Shown: positions 34,539 to 42,106 of the stretch, piece after piece
Numbering within the stretch: position 1 is the stretch's first letter
Layout: each line of letters opens with the position of its first letter
Origin: Pirellulales bacterium
GTDB lineage: Bacteria > Planctomycetota > Planctomycetia > Pirellulales > UBA1268
Assembly: GCA_017853835.1 (NCBI GenBank)
Contig: JAFMIU010000016.1
Coordinates: 1-51,680, forward strand
Length of the DNA stretch: 51,680 bases
Direction of reading: 5' to 3'
Notes under the pieces: model-generated
Seen by the model: the letters and a program-made list of their open reading frames with translations, nothing else
Database searches by the model: none
Told to the model about the DNA's origin: nothing
Program-made: the position numbers and the translations under genes

Positions 34539-35797
34539 CGAGGGAGGCCTCCGTACGGGAAGACGACCGCTTCTACCTCACCTCCGGGCTCGGCTCGCTG
34601 CCCGGCCTCGATCACCACGAGCCCGTCCGCGATGGCGAGACTGGCGAGGTCTGAGGAACCTGTCCATGGCAGCGGTTCGATCCCCCGGGATGCCGCATCG
34701 CCCACGAGGCGACACGGCAGATAGACCGGTCGGTCGGAAGCCGACCGGGCCGCCCCAGTGAGCACGCCACGAACTCTGGGAAGATGCCACTGCTTGGCCG
34801 GGCGACCGGCCAGAATCGCCAGGGCAGGCCGCACGAAAAGTTCGAAGCAGACGAGGCTGCTGGCTGGGTTGCCTGGCAGTCCAAAGACGAGCGTTCGAGG
34901 GGCTGCGTCGCCTCGGTCGAACTGGCCGAACCACACGGGCTTGCCCGGTTTGAGTCGCACCTTGTGAAACACCTGCTCGACGCCGCAGGCTGAGAAGATC
35001 GATGGCACGAGGTCGAGATCCCCTGCCGATACGCCCCCCGAGAGCACGAGCACGTCGGCGGCAAGTCCCTGGGCGACCGCGGCGCGGATCGCTTCCGCCC
35101 GATCCACGGCGATGCCGAGCGGAATCGGCTCGGCCCCAAGCCGCTCCACCGCCGAGGCGATCATCGGACCATTCGAGTTTCGCGTGCGGCCATGGGCTGG
35201 AATCGCCTCCACGGGCACCAGTTCGCTGCCGGTTGAGAGAATCGCCACCCGCGGTGTGGCCGACACCCGCACGTGCGTCGCCCCGGCTTCCGCCGCCAGA
35301 CCGATCGCCGCCGGCGTCAGTCGGCAGCCCGCCCGCAGCACGGGCTGCCCGGCCCGAAAGGCGGCACCACGGCGGCCGACATGCTGCCCGGCACGAAACC
35401 GCGGCTCGCGAAGCCGCACGCGGGCGCCCGCCCTCGCACCAGCCGTGCCGTCGAGGGCTGACTCGATCGGAATGACCGCGTCGGCGCCAGGAGGCACCGG
35501 GGCTCCGGTCATGATTCGGGCGCAGGCTCCCGACGCGACTGTTCGCGCGGTCGTGTCACCCGCCGCGAGATCGAGCACCACGTCGAACTCGATTGCGTCG
35601 TCTCCGCGTCCGGCCATGTCGGCCGATCGGATGGCAAACCCATCCATCATCGCCCGATCCCACGGCGGCGAATCAACGTCGGCCAGCACATCCTCGGCAA
35701 GCATCGCCCCTGCGGCGGCCGCGAGCCGCTGTCGCCTCGCCGGCAACGGCCTGGCCGTTCGTTCCACCAGCGCGATCGCATCGGCCAGATCGATCAT
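34535..35797 (-). CDS. moeA: Molybdopterin molybdenumtransferase
   Basis: The protein has 420 residues. It inserts molybdate into adenylated molybdopterin to make the molybdenum cofactor. The N-terminal MoeA segment PPWDRAMMDGFAIRSADMAG, the GxPVPPGADAVIPIE loop, VAILSTGSELV, LVLSGGVSAGDLDLVP and the FGLPGNPASSLVCFELFV block are all characteristic. The length is normal. Its ATG at 35797 overlaps the pabA stop (ATGA), and its stop overlaps the sulfotransferase start, so all three are coupled. No other moa/mob gene is in the window. Confidence 0.95.
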   Translation of the reverse strand: MIDLADAIALVERTARPLPARRQRLAAAAGAMLAEDVLADVDSPPWDRAMMDGFAIRSADMAGRGDDAIEFDVVLDLAAGDTTARTVASGACARIMTGAPVPPGADAVIPIESALDGTAGARAGARVRLREPRFRAGQHVGRRGAAFRAGQPVLRAGCRLTPAAIGLAAEAGATHVRVSATPRVAILSTGSELVPVEAIPAHGRTRNSNGPMIASAVERLGAEPIPLGIAVDRAEAIRAAVAQGLAADVLVLSGGVSAGDLDLVPSIFSACGVEQVFHKVRLKPGKPVWFGQFDRGDAAPRTLVFGLPGNPASSLVCFELFVRPALAILAGRPAKQWHLPRVRGVLTGAARSASDRPVYLPCRLVGDAASRGIEPLPWTGSSDLASLAIADGLVVIEAGQRAEPGGEVEAVVFPYGGLPR

Positions 35798-36390
35798 GCC
35801 GTCACGGTCGAGGTTCGCAGGAACGCCCTCAGGAGCTCGTAGCCAGCAGGCGTCAGAAAGCTCTCCGGATGAAACTGCACCCCGAAGATGGGAAGGGCGG
35901 TGTGGCGGATGGCCATGATTTCCCGCGATCCATCGGGGGCGGCGGCCCAGGCGTCGACCTCAAACTCCTTCGGAAGCGTGGGAGGGTCGATCACGAGGCT
36001 GTGGTAGCGGGTTGCCTCGATCGGTGACGGGAGCCCGACGAACAGCCCCTTGCCCGAGTGCTCGATGCGGTCGACCTTGCCGTGCATCAGTTGCTTCGCC
36101 CGCACGATGGTTCCGCCAAAGACCTGGCCGATCGACTGATGCCCGAGGCAGACGCCGAGGATCGGCATGCGGCCAGCGAACCGACGCACGACATCGCACG
36201 AGATGCCCGCCTCGTCGGGGGTGCACGGCCCCGGCGAAATCACGAGGTGGCTCGGTGCCTTCGCCGCGATCTCGTCGCCGGTGATCTGGTCGTTGCGATG
36301 AACCTCGACCGGTATCTGCGGTGCGATCTCGCCAAGTCGCTGGACGAGGTTCCAGGTGAACGAGTCGTAGTTGTCGATGAGCAGAATCAT
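35794..36390 (-). CDS. pabA: Glutamine amidotransferase of anthranilate / aminodeoxychorismate synthase
   Basis: The protein has 198 residues. It releases ammonia from glutamine for anthranilate (TrpG) or 4-amino-4-deoxychorismate (PabA) synthesis. MILLIDNYDSFTWNLVQ at the start, the oxyanion region LVISPGPCTPDEAG, nucleophile Cys in LGVCLGHQSIGQ, and the HPES catalytic His in GVQFHPESFLTP are all present. TrpG and PabA cannot be told apart by sequence alone, and many bacteria use one for both. No trpE or pabB adjoins it. It is coupled to moeA by a 4-bp overlap and follows the ABM gene by 18 bp. Confidence 0.93.
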   Translation of the reverse strand: MILLIDNYDSFTWNLVQRLGEIAPQIPVEVHRNDQITGDEIAAKAPSHLVISPGPCTPDEAGISCDVVRRFAGRMPILGVCLGHQSIGQVFGGTIVRAKQLMHGKVDRIEHSGKGLFVGLPSPIEATRYHSLVIDPPTLPKEFEVDAWAAAPDGSREIMAIRHTALPIFGVQFHPESFLTPAGYELLRAFLRTSTVTA

Positions 36391-36408
36391 GCGTGTCGGT
36401 GGCCCAGG

Positions 36409-36696
36409 CTATTCCAGAAGCGTTGACGGATGCCCTTCGCGGTCGACAAGGGGCATCACCTGCGGCTTGTAGATTGTGGTGTATGCCTCCGCAAGCCTGT
36501 GGGCATCGACCGCCGCCTGATCGACCCAATGCTCCACGAGTGTGAACCGTCGCGGATCCGCCGACGAGTGATAGGCGTCGAAGCGGAGACAGCCGGGCTC
36601 CGCACGGCTCTTTCGCATCGCTTCGGTGATGAGGGCACGAAGGTGCGGAACGTCGGCTTCGTTCTTGGCCGTGAGAAGGATGTTCAGGCAGATCAT
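36409..36696 (-). CDS. ABM-fold putative quinol monooxygenase
   Basis: The protein has 95 residues. Two ATGs are possible (36702 and 36696); I prefer 36696 because GGGA sits 6 bp before it. The sequence MICLNILLTAKNEADVPHLR, then RKSRAEPGCLRFDAYHSS, FTLVEHWVDQAAVDAH and TTIYKPQVMPLVD is typical of small antibiotic-biosynthesis monooxygenase (ABM) dimers such as YgiN. These act on quinols or aromatic substrates without metal or cofactor. It begins the tight operon with pabA, moeA and the sulfotransferase. A 55-bp gap separates it from the PEP-CTERM gene upstream. Confidence 0.82.
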   Translation of the reverse strand: MICLNILLTAKNEADVPHLRALITEAMRKSRAEPGCLRFDAYHSSADPRRFTLVEHWVDQAAVDAHRLAEAYTTIYKPQVMPLVDREGHPSTLLE

Positions 36697-36751
36697 GGTC
36701 ATTCCCAGGAAGGCGACTGACGAGGGACGGTGGCCGCTGCGGCGGACAGCC

Positions 36752-37591
36752 TCATACCCGCTCCTCCGTACTGTACCACCACAGCCTGCGGCGGTGGCGC
36801 GTGACGACCGCCATCCAGGCCATCCCGCCGGCAGCCACCCACGTCGAAGGCTCGGGCACGACGGCGAAGGCAAGATCGTCCATCGCGAAGTACTGCGGGG
36901 TGTTGAGTCCAAAGGCTCCGGTGTCGGATCCGCTGAAGGTGAACTCGATCGAGTCCACGGTGCCGAGTGAGGTCAGGTCGAACCACGACCAGGTCGAAAG
37001 AATGCCCGGCGGCGAATCACCCCTGAGGTCAGCCAGATAGAACGTGGCCGAGCCGGTCGTCGTGGCGCCGAGGTGGCCGGTCGCCGTCGTGGCAAACCAG
37101 CCGCCCGGCGGCAGCGGGGCCGCGAAGCCGTATGAATCGCCGTTGAGCATCGTCAGGGCGGCATAGGTGGTGTTGGCGATGCGGAAGCCCGACACCGTCG
37201 CCGGCCCGGGGAGCGTCACGACCGGATTGGAAAGGTATTCGTAATGCGACACCGCGTAGGTGCTCGATGCGAACCCACCGCCCGGATACGACGCGTATTG
37301 GTTGGTAAAGCCCGGGTCGGTCGTGTTGACGACGTTCGAGTAGGAAAAACCCTCCCAGTAGGGATAGACGAAATCGCCGTAGTCGTCGATCGCATACGTG
37401 TTTGAAAACGCCGCACCAGCGGAGGTCCACGGCACGGTCACCGACTGCCCCGGCGAGAGTGTTCCAGGATCACCGTTGAAGTATCCCGACGGTGGAACCG
37501 TCAGGTCTTCGAATGTGACGACATCGGCCAAGGACGACGAGACGACGAGCGCCGTGACAACGGCGAGAACGATCGACAACAGGCGGGCCAT
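36752..37591 (-). CDS. DUF4465 protein with PEP-CTERM sorting tail
   Basis: The protein has 279 residues from the ATG at 37591, with GGAG upstream. A signal peptide (1-22) leads into a DUF4465 domain (about 25-243). Its hallmark pieces are VTFEDLTV, YWEGFSYSNVV, FTNQYASYPGGGFASSTYAV, FRIANTTYAALTMLNGDSYG, ATFYLADLRGDS, WSWFDLTSLGTVDSIEFTFS and FGLNTPQYFAMDDLAF. VPEPST (245-250), a hydrophobic stretch and an Arg cluster (RHRRR) form a PEP-CTERM tail for exosortase. So it should be on the cell surface or in the matrix. It lies downstream of a cobalamin riboswitch and a pseudopilin. I recall DUF4465-type proteins in Bacteroidetes B12-uptake loci, so a B12-binding role is a reasonable inference, not shown. 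Confidence 0.85.
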   Translation of the reverse strand: MARLLSIVLAVVTALVVSSSLADVVTFEDLTVPPSGYFNGDPGTLSPGQSVTVPWTSAGAAFSNTYAIDDYGDFVYPYWEGFSYSNVVNTTDPGFTNQYASYPGGGFASSTYAVSHYEYLSNPVVTLPGPATVSGFRIANTTYAALTMLNGDSYGFAAPLPPGGWFATTATGHLGATTTGSATFYLADLRGDSPPGILSTWSWFDLTSLGTVDSIEFTFSGSDTGAFGLNTPQYFAMDDLAFAVVPEPSTWVAAGGMAWMAVVTRHRRRLWWYSTEERV

Positions 37592-37747
37592 GAAAAAGTG
37601 CTCCAGAACATTCGGTTCAGACAAAAGGCGGCTACTCACGACGAACACCAGCGTCCGACGCGACGACAAAATCCCGGCCATCGACAGGCGACGGTCGGGT
37701 TCAGCGGTGAGGAGCGGCACCTCCGGGCGAATGGATGGGGAGGCCGT

Positions 37748-38563
37748 TCATGGCACGGCCCCCTGAGATGATTCGATCTCGCCGCCGGCACGGGTGCACG
37801 ATGCGGCAAGAACACGGGTGTCGAGTGTTTCGGCGAGAAGCCTGACGGAGCCGTCGCCAAACAACGCCTGGGCGCCGCCCGGATGTCGACTGCGAAGCTC
37901 GTCCTCCCACGTGGGCCAGTTCACGGCATAGGCCTGATCGAACAGGTTTCGTCCGTTGATCCACTGGCCGTCGGCCCAGGCTCCCGAGGCGCACTCGCCA
38001 ACGAGAATCGTGTGCGAGAGACCGTCGGCGATGTCCCGCTCGGCAAACGCCCGATCATGGATCAGCACGCCCTTCTCCGGGGTGTTGGGGGATCGAATCC
38101 GCTCCCCGTTCACCCCGCCGTAGTCGCTGCGTCCAAGGCCGCCCACCAGGAGGTCGAAACGGTCGGCCGACGCACAGCGAAACACCGCAAGGGGCGTGGA
38201 GGCGGCGGCGGCGTTGGCCATGTCGTCGAACGGTTTGCCGTCGTCGATCTGATCAGCGACGTGCTGATCTTCGAGCCATGGGAGGATTCGACAACTCCAC
38301 GCAAGGCACCGCTCGGGACCCTTTCGCCCCGGAGCCCTCCACTCTCGGCAGCCGACCGGAAACGTTCGGCGGGCAAGCAGGTGGCCATGGAGGGCGCATC
38401 CCACGCTCTTGAGGTTGTTGAGGCAACTGACCCGTCGGGCGGCCTCACGAGCTGCTTGGACGGCAGGGAGCAGGAGCGCGACGAGCGCCGCAACGATCGC
38501 GACCACGACGAGCAGCTCGACGAGCGTCATGCCGACACGGGCGTGGAGGTTGGAACGCGTCAT
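37748..38563 (-). CDS. DUF1559 pseudopilin-like protein with H-X9-DG motif
   Basis: The protein has 271 residues. A prepilin leader ends at Gly11 ([20 protein letters not shown]), so it should be processed by a type II/IV prepilin peptidase, leaving a hydrophobic N-terminal helix. The DUF1559 segment follows: [20 protein letters not shown], then [13 protein letters not shown]. The H-X9-DG motif near the C-terminus is [14 protein letters not shown], a signature of large planctomycete families. Function in these families is unknown; surface or pilus-like assembly is the usual guess. Its ATG overlaps the stop of a 55-aa ORF (ATGA) that starts 7 bp after a cobalamin riboswitch. The DUF4465 gene follows after 156 bp. 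Confidence 0.88.
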   Translation of the reverse strand: MTRSNLHARVGMTLVELLVVVAIVAALVALLLPAVQAAREAARRVSCLNNLKSVGCALHGHLLARRTFPVGCREWRAPGRKGPERCLAWSCRILPWLEDQHVADQIDDGKPFDDMANAAAASTPLAVFRCASADRFDLLVGGLGRSDYGGVNGERIRSPNTPEKGVLIHDRAFAERDIADGLSHTILVGECASGAWADGQWINGRNLFDQAYAVNWPTWEDELRSRHPGGAQALFGDGSVRLLAETLDTRVLAASCTRAGGEIESSQGAVP

Positions 38564-38727
38564 GGAATGCCATCGTCATCCACGAGCACATCCTTCGGCC
38601 GAGCCCAGAGGGCGCAGGCCAAAGAAGAGACATGCATCGCGCGAAACGCTTCGAGCCCAGAGAGATGCCGAACGGCTGCGCAGGCAACCGTGCCCACCGT
38701 TCCGCCCTCGCGGTCGGGTGAACCCAT
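38560..38727 (-). CDS. Possible 55-aa ORF coupling the riboswitch to the pseudopilin gene
   Basis: The ATG at 38727 lies 7 bp after the riboswitch 3' end, and the TGA (38560-38562) overlaps the pseudopilin ATG as ATGA. The pseudopilin has a weak ribosome site of its own, so translation could be coupled through this ORF. The sequence begins [20 protein letters not shown] and ends in [10 protein letters not shown]; it has no known motif. It lacks a good ribosome site, and its frame continues through the riboswitch, so the ORF may be fortuitous. It may also be a leader peptide. Confidence 0.35.
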   Translation of the reverse strand: MGSPDREGGTVGTVACAAVRHLSGLEAFRAMHVSSLACALWARPKDVLVDDDGIP

Positions 38728-38733
38728 GGCTCT

Positions 38734-38931
38734 GGTAGGTCTTCTGACTTTCAGGCTCGGCCGGCTGCCCGCCTTCTCGCCCCCACCCGCGTGTGTGACG
38801 CGGGCACCGGGCAATGGCCTGAATGCAGCCGACCTCGACGCCTGATCACAGCGGCGGGGCCGTCCCGGAGTTGCACCGGAGTTCCCTGTTTGCCGGCTGC
38901 AGGAGCATCTGACAGCCGGCCACCAGAGTCG
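38734..38931 (-). promoter_or_regulatory. Cobalamin (B12) riboswitch
   Basis: Read on the minus strand, the RNA has GGGAACTCCGGTGCAACTCC (38865-38886 region), then GCCCCGCCGCTGTGA (38846-38860), the B12-box core. Further on come CAGGCCATTGCCC, a variable hairpin and GGCGAGAAGGCGGGCAGC, and the closing AGCCTGAAAGTCAGAAGACC, ending near 38734. This order matches the conserved core of class I cobalamin riboswitches. Adenosylcobalamin binding normally lowers expression of the genes below. The sequence after it contains the ATG at 38727 only 7 bp on, so control is likely at translation; I see no terminator with a T-run. A hairpin CCACCA-6 nt-TGGTGG lies at its 5' end. Confidence 0.92.
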
Positions 38932-38937
38932 TGGTGG

Positions 38938-38965
38938 AGTGTAGGGGTGGGGCAAGGGATGTCAA
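38938..38965 (-). promoter_or_regulatory. Sigma70-type promoter of the riboswitch transcript
   Basis: On the minus strand TTGACA (38960-38965, perfect) and TACACT (38938-38943, 4 of 6) are separated by 16 bp. Transcription should start near 38931, just before the riboswitch. Confidence 0.7.
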
Positions 38966-39390
38966 TCAGATCGCGCCCCCCAGCCTCAGGCCGCACGGTT
39001 TTCCAGGGTGGGCTCGAGCAGTGGCAAACCTTGTCGATTGCCGGCGACCGTGCCATCACACTGGAACGGTCGCGCAGGACTCCGCCACACGCCTTGCGCA
39101 GGCCGGATGCACGGCAAAGTTTTCGCGATGCACAGAGGCAATCTGTGGAAAACAAAAAACTTGGGCGGTGTTCAAGCCGCCGGAGGAAGACCGCCGATAG
39201 CCCCCATGTCCCCCGGGGCAATCACTGTGCCCGTCGGGCAACCAGGGGGCGGCAGTAACCTGCGATCCTCGAGTCACGGAATGGCTCGACAGGCCTGCCG
39301 CGGAGAGTACGTGGATCACAACCTCGGGGTGACACCGTCGCGAGCGGGACGACCACACCGGTGATCCATAAGCAAAGGAGATGTGGCTCG
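38966..39390. other. Intergenic region before the Cys-rich gene
   Basis: This divergent stretch must hold the Cys-rich gene promoter. I see the AAAGGAG ribosome site at 39374-39380 and a hairpin GGCGG-8 nt-CCGCC around 39166-39183, but no clear -35/-10 pair. Short open frames cross it without recognisable sequence. Confidence 0.4.
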
Positions 39391-40155
39391 ATGAAGCGAA
39401 TGATGTATGTCGGTGCGCTGATCCTCGGCGTTGCCGTTTGTAGCCAGTCCTACGGTTTCGAGCTCCTCGATCGGATGCTCGGCCACAAGGGCTGTTGCTC
39501 GTGCTGTGAGCCCGGCTGCGATGCCGGCAATGGATGCTGTGAGCCCGGTTGTGATGCCGGCAAGGGCTGCTGCGAGCCGGGCTGCGATGCTGGCAAGGGC
39601 TGCTGCGAGCCGGCGTGCGACGCTGGCAACGGCTGCTGCGAGCCGGCGTGCGGAGCTGATTCGTGCTGCGGCACCCGTTGCTGCAAGAAGCACGACCTGT
39701 TCGGTGGTCTGAAGGGTCTGTTCGCGAAGTGCAAGCGGAAGCACAGCTGCTGCGACAGCTGCTGTGAGCCCGCCTGTGACGCCGGCAACGGCTGCTGCGA
39801 GCCCGCTTGCGACGCCGGCAACGGCTGCTGCGAGCCCGCTTGCGACGCTGGCAACGGCTGCTGCGAACCGGCTTGTGGTGCGGATTCTTGCTGCGGCACC
39901 CGCTGCTGCAAGAAGCACTGCCACCCGATTCGTGACCTCCTCGCCTGCCTGAAGGCGAAGCATGCCCGCAAGAGCTGCTGCGGCAGCTGCTGCGGCGAGC
40001 CCGACTGCTCGGCCGGCAACGGTTGCTGCGAGCCGGGCTGCGGAGCCGGCAACGGCTGCTGCGAGCCGGCGTGCGGTGCGGTTCCGGCTGCTGAGCCGAC
40101 CCCCGATGCCTCGGCTGCCAAGGCCCAGGCGATCCGGACGGTTGCCTCGAAGTGA
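39391..40155 (+). CDS. Secreted Cys-repeat protein (CCEPxCDAGNG repeats)
   Basis: The protein has 254 residues from the ATG at 39391, with AAAGGAG 10 bp upstream. A signal peptide (1-22) is followed by about a dozen near-perfect copies of an 11-residue unit, CCEP(G/A)CDAG(N/K)G. Two blocks of ADSCCGTRCCKKH and two basic spacers interrupt the repeats. About 53 cysteines, nearly a quarter of the mature protein, occur mostly as pairs. Such a protein would either bind many metal ions or form a dense disulfide network in the wall; I cannot decide from sequence. The tail (AAEPTPDASAAKAQAIRTVA) is free of Cys. A perfect terminator follows at 40209-40243, so it is a monocistronic unit. Confidence 0.85.
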   Translation: MKRMMYVGALILGVAVCSQSYGFELLDRMLGHKGCCSCCEPGCDAGNGCCEPGCDAGKGCCEPGCDAGKGCCEPACDAGNGCCEPACGADSCCGTRCCKKHDLFGGLKGLFAKCKRKHSCCDSCCEPACDAGNGCCEPACDAGNGCCEPACDAGNGCCEPACGADSCCGTRCCKKHCHPIRDLLACLKAKHARKSCCGSCCGEPDCSAGNGCCEPGCGAGNGCCEPACGAVPAAEPTPDASAAKAQAIRTVASK

Positions 40156-40208
40156 GTTGAGGGCAAATAGGTCGGTCGGAGATCTGTTGCCCGACATCGG
40201 CCAGTGAG

Positions 40209-40243
40209 CTCCGCCCGGGGGAAACCCCGGGCGGAGTTTTTTT
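40209..40243 (+). terminator. Strong intrinsic terminator of the Cys-rich gene
   Basis: CTCCGCCCGGGG pairs perfectly over 12 bp with CCCCGGGCGGAG around a GAAA loop, followed by seven T. Its T-run overlaps the stop codon of the convergent GTPase gene (TAA, 40242-40244). Confidence 0.95.
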
Positions 40244-42104
40244 ATGCGCTTGCGGTGTTGAATCGCCCTGCTTCCGAGGCAGCCCGCCGCAGTCTCCCGA
40301 GGGCCGATCGATCACCATCGGCCGCCAGCCTCTCGGCCTCGCTGCCCAGCCGATCGCCCTCGCCCATCCACGATCCCGCTGACTCGGCGGCGGCGGCAAA
40401 GTCTGCGATCAGTGGTTCAACGACTCGCGAGGCTGCGAGGGAATCGACGAGTCCACGGATATCGCGATCAAGCCCGCGACGCACCAGGGCAAAGACCGCC
40501 CATCGCAGGGCAAACCCCCAGAGAATCACCCACACGATGGCCTCTTCGAGGAAGCCGATCCCCGACACGGGCCGTCCTTCCCAGAGGTTGCCGTAGAAGA
40601 AGTTCCAGCCGGCCCGACCGAGAACGGTGATCACGAGTCCCGAAAACAGCGCCTCGAATGTCCAATGGACGATGGGCTGTCCCACGTGACGTCGTCGCTG
40701 CGCCACCAGCTGATCGATGCCGGTCGCCAGCCACCGACCGGCGCGATCGACCACCGTGGCCGTCGCCGCCTCGGCGCGATCGACGGACAGCCGTGATCGC
40801 CCCACGAGCGGCTCCGTCATGCCCGCACGAACCGCGAGCCCACTCAGCACGCTCCGGGTCTGCTCGATTTCGCCGCTGGGAAGCCCGAGTTCCTCAACAG
40901 CGTGCCATCCGGCTTCGCGGGCTGCCGCCGTCACCGACTGCCCCGCCAAAAGGCGACCCACGAGTCCGCCTGTGGGCCGGATCCGGCTCCAGAGCGACGC
41001 CAGCGCCGAGGTCACATGGAGAAAGGCGGCGAACGGACCACCATGCCATCGGGCCACCACGTCGTCACCGATCAGACGCTGCCACGCAGCCCGGTTGCCG
41101 TGAAGCGTCTCACGAATCGCCTTCGCGAGAATGCCCTCGAGCCGACGCGTCTCCGACGTGACGCCGACCGAAAGTGCGGCCACGGCGGGCTGAAAGCCGC
41201 CGCACGCCTCACGGGCCTGCCGAGTGAACCAGGCAGCCAGATCGACCGCACCGGTGCGGCGCACCCGTCGCGCCGCCCGACCGACGAGTTCGTCGTTGAT
41301 CGCCGCGACGAGATCCCGAAAGCCGGCGTCTGGCTCGAGCCCCGATGCAGCCCGCTCGGCTGCATCCACGCCATCGACCCGGAAGATGCGCGGCACGTCG
41401 AACCCCTGCGACTCCAGTTCCTTTCGCCAATCCGCACGAATGTCCGGATCACGCGAAGCGTGAGTCTGCACGAAGAGAAGCGGACGGCCGGGTGCAAAAG
41501 CAGCCACTTCACGAGCCACGATCCACGACCGGTATTTCTGCGCCGTCGAGGCGAGCAGCAGCACGTCGCAGGCGGGAAGCACCGCCTCGAGGAGATCGCG
41601 ATTCCGATTGCCCCCGCTCGGTCGAGACGTGTCGACGACCGGGTGTCCGGGCAGATCCTGGGTGTCGGGATCCGGACAGTCGACGAGCACGATGGTGGCG
41701 ACGGCGGGTGAATCGCTTCGCACGAGCCGCGCTCCCATGGCGTCGAGCGGCAGCCACGACACGTCGACGTCGCGTGCCGCCACGACGACCGGGTTGATCG
41801 TCGTGGGACGCGCCACGTCGCCCGCAGCCGTCACCTCGCCACCGGCCAACGCATTGACGAGCGTGCTCTTGCCCGTCCCGGTGCCGCCCACGACCCCCAC
41901 CACGAGCACCCTCGCCAGATCGTGCCGAGCGGCCTCGAGCCTTGGCCGAACACCGTCCCACTCGGCCTGCACGCCGCGGGCCGGCGGCCACGCCGGAGCC
42001 GACCGCACCCAGCGGTCGAGATTCTCGACGAGGAGGTCGAACGATGCGGCGTCGAGTTCGTGCGCGAATGTCGGAACAGCGTCGGTGTCGCGATGGGTTG
42101 TCAT
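40242..42104 (-). CDS. Large membrane-associated GTPase, second of a tandem pair
   Basis: The protein has 620 residues. A TrmE/Era/dynamin-like G domain starts at the P-loop GGTGTGKST (residues 73-81). A switch I Thr lies in ARPTTINPVVV and the G3 motif is VLVDCPDPDT. The G4 specificity motif is not canonical (VQTHASRD). A long helical middle follows, then two hydrophobic stretches near the C-terminus (HWTFEALFSGLVITVLGRAG and EEAIVWVILWGFALRWAVFA) that look like membrane helices. The plan G domain, helical stalk, membrane anchor is like bacterial dynamin-like proteins. It begins 2 bp after the first GTPase ends, and such genes often work as pairs. It could remodel membranes; that is inference. 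Confidence 0.78.
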   Translation of the reverse strand: MTTHRDTDAVPTFAHELDAASFDLLVENLDRWVRSAPAWPPARGVQAEWDGVRPRLEAARHDLARVLVVGVVGGTGTGKSTLVNALAGGEVTAAGDVARPTTINPVVVAARDVDVSWLPLDAMGARLVRSDSPAVATIVLVDCPDPDTQDLPGHPVVDTSRPSGGNRNRDLLEAVLPACDVLLLASTAQKYRSWIVAREVAAFAPGRPLLFVQTHASRDPDIRADWRKELESQGFDVPRIFRVDGVDAAERAASGLEPDAGFRDLVAAINDELVGRAARRVRRTGAVDLAAWFTRQAREACGGFQPAVAALSVGVTSETRRLEGILAKAIRETLHGNRAAWQRLIGDDVVARWHGGPFAAFLHVTSALASLWSRIRPTGGLVGRLLAGQSVTAAAREAGWHAVEELGLPSGEIEQTRSVLSGLAVRAGMTEPLVGRSRLSVDRAEAATATVVDRAGRWLATGIDQLVAQRRRHVGQPIVHWTFEALFSGLVITVLGRAGWNFFYGNLWEGRPVSGIGFLEEAIVWVILWGFALRWAVFALVRRGLDRDIRGLVDSLAASRVVEPLIADFAAAAESAGSWMGEGDRLGSEAERLAADGDRSALGRLRRAASEAGRFNTASA

Positions 42105-42106
42105 GA

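Noticed and set aside
38734..38955. Upstream extension of the 55-aa ORF to 38955
   Set aside because: It would translate the riboswitch itself, and the promoter start near 38931 lies inside it.
39056..40399. 447-aa minus-strand open frame rich in Ser, Arg and His
   Set aside because: It is the antisense of the Cys-repeat gene and runs through a strong terminator; the repeats are only the mirror of the CCEP units.
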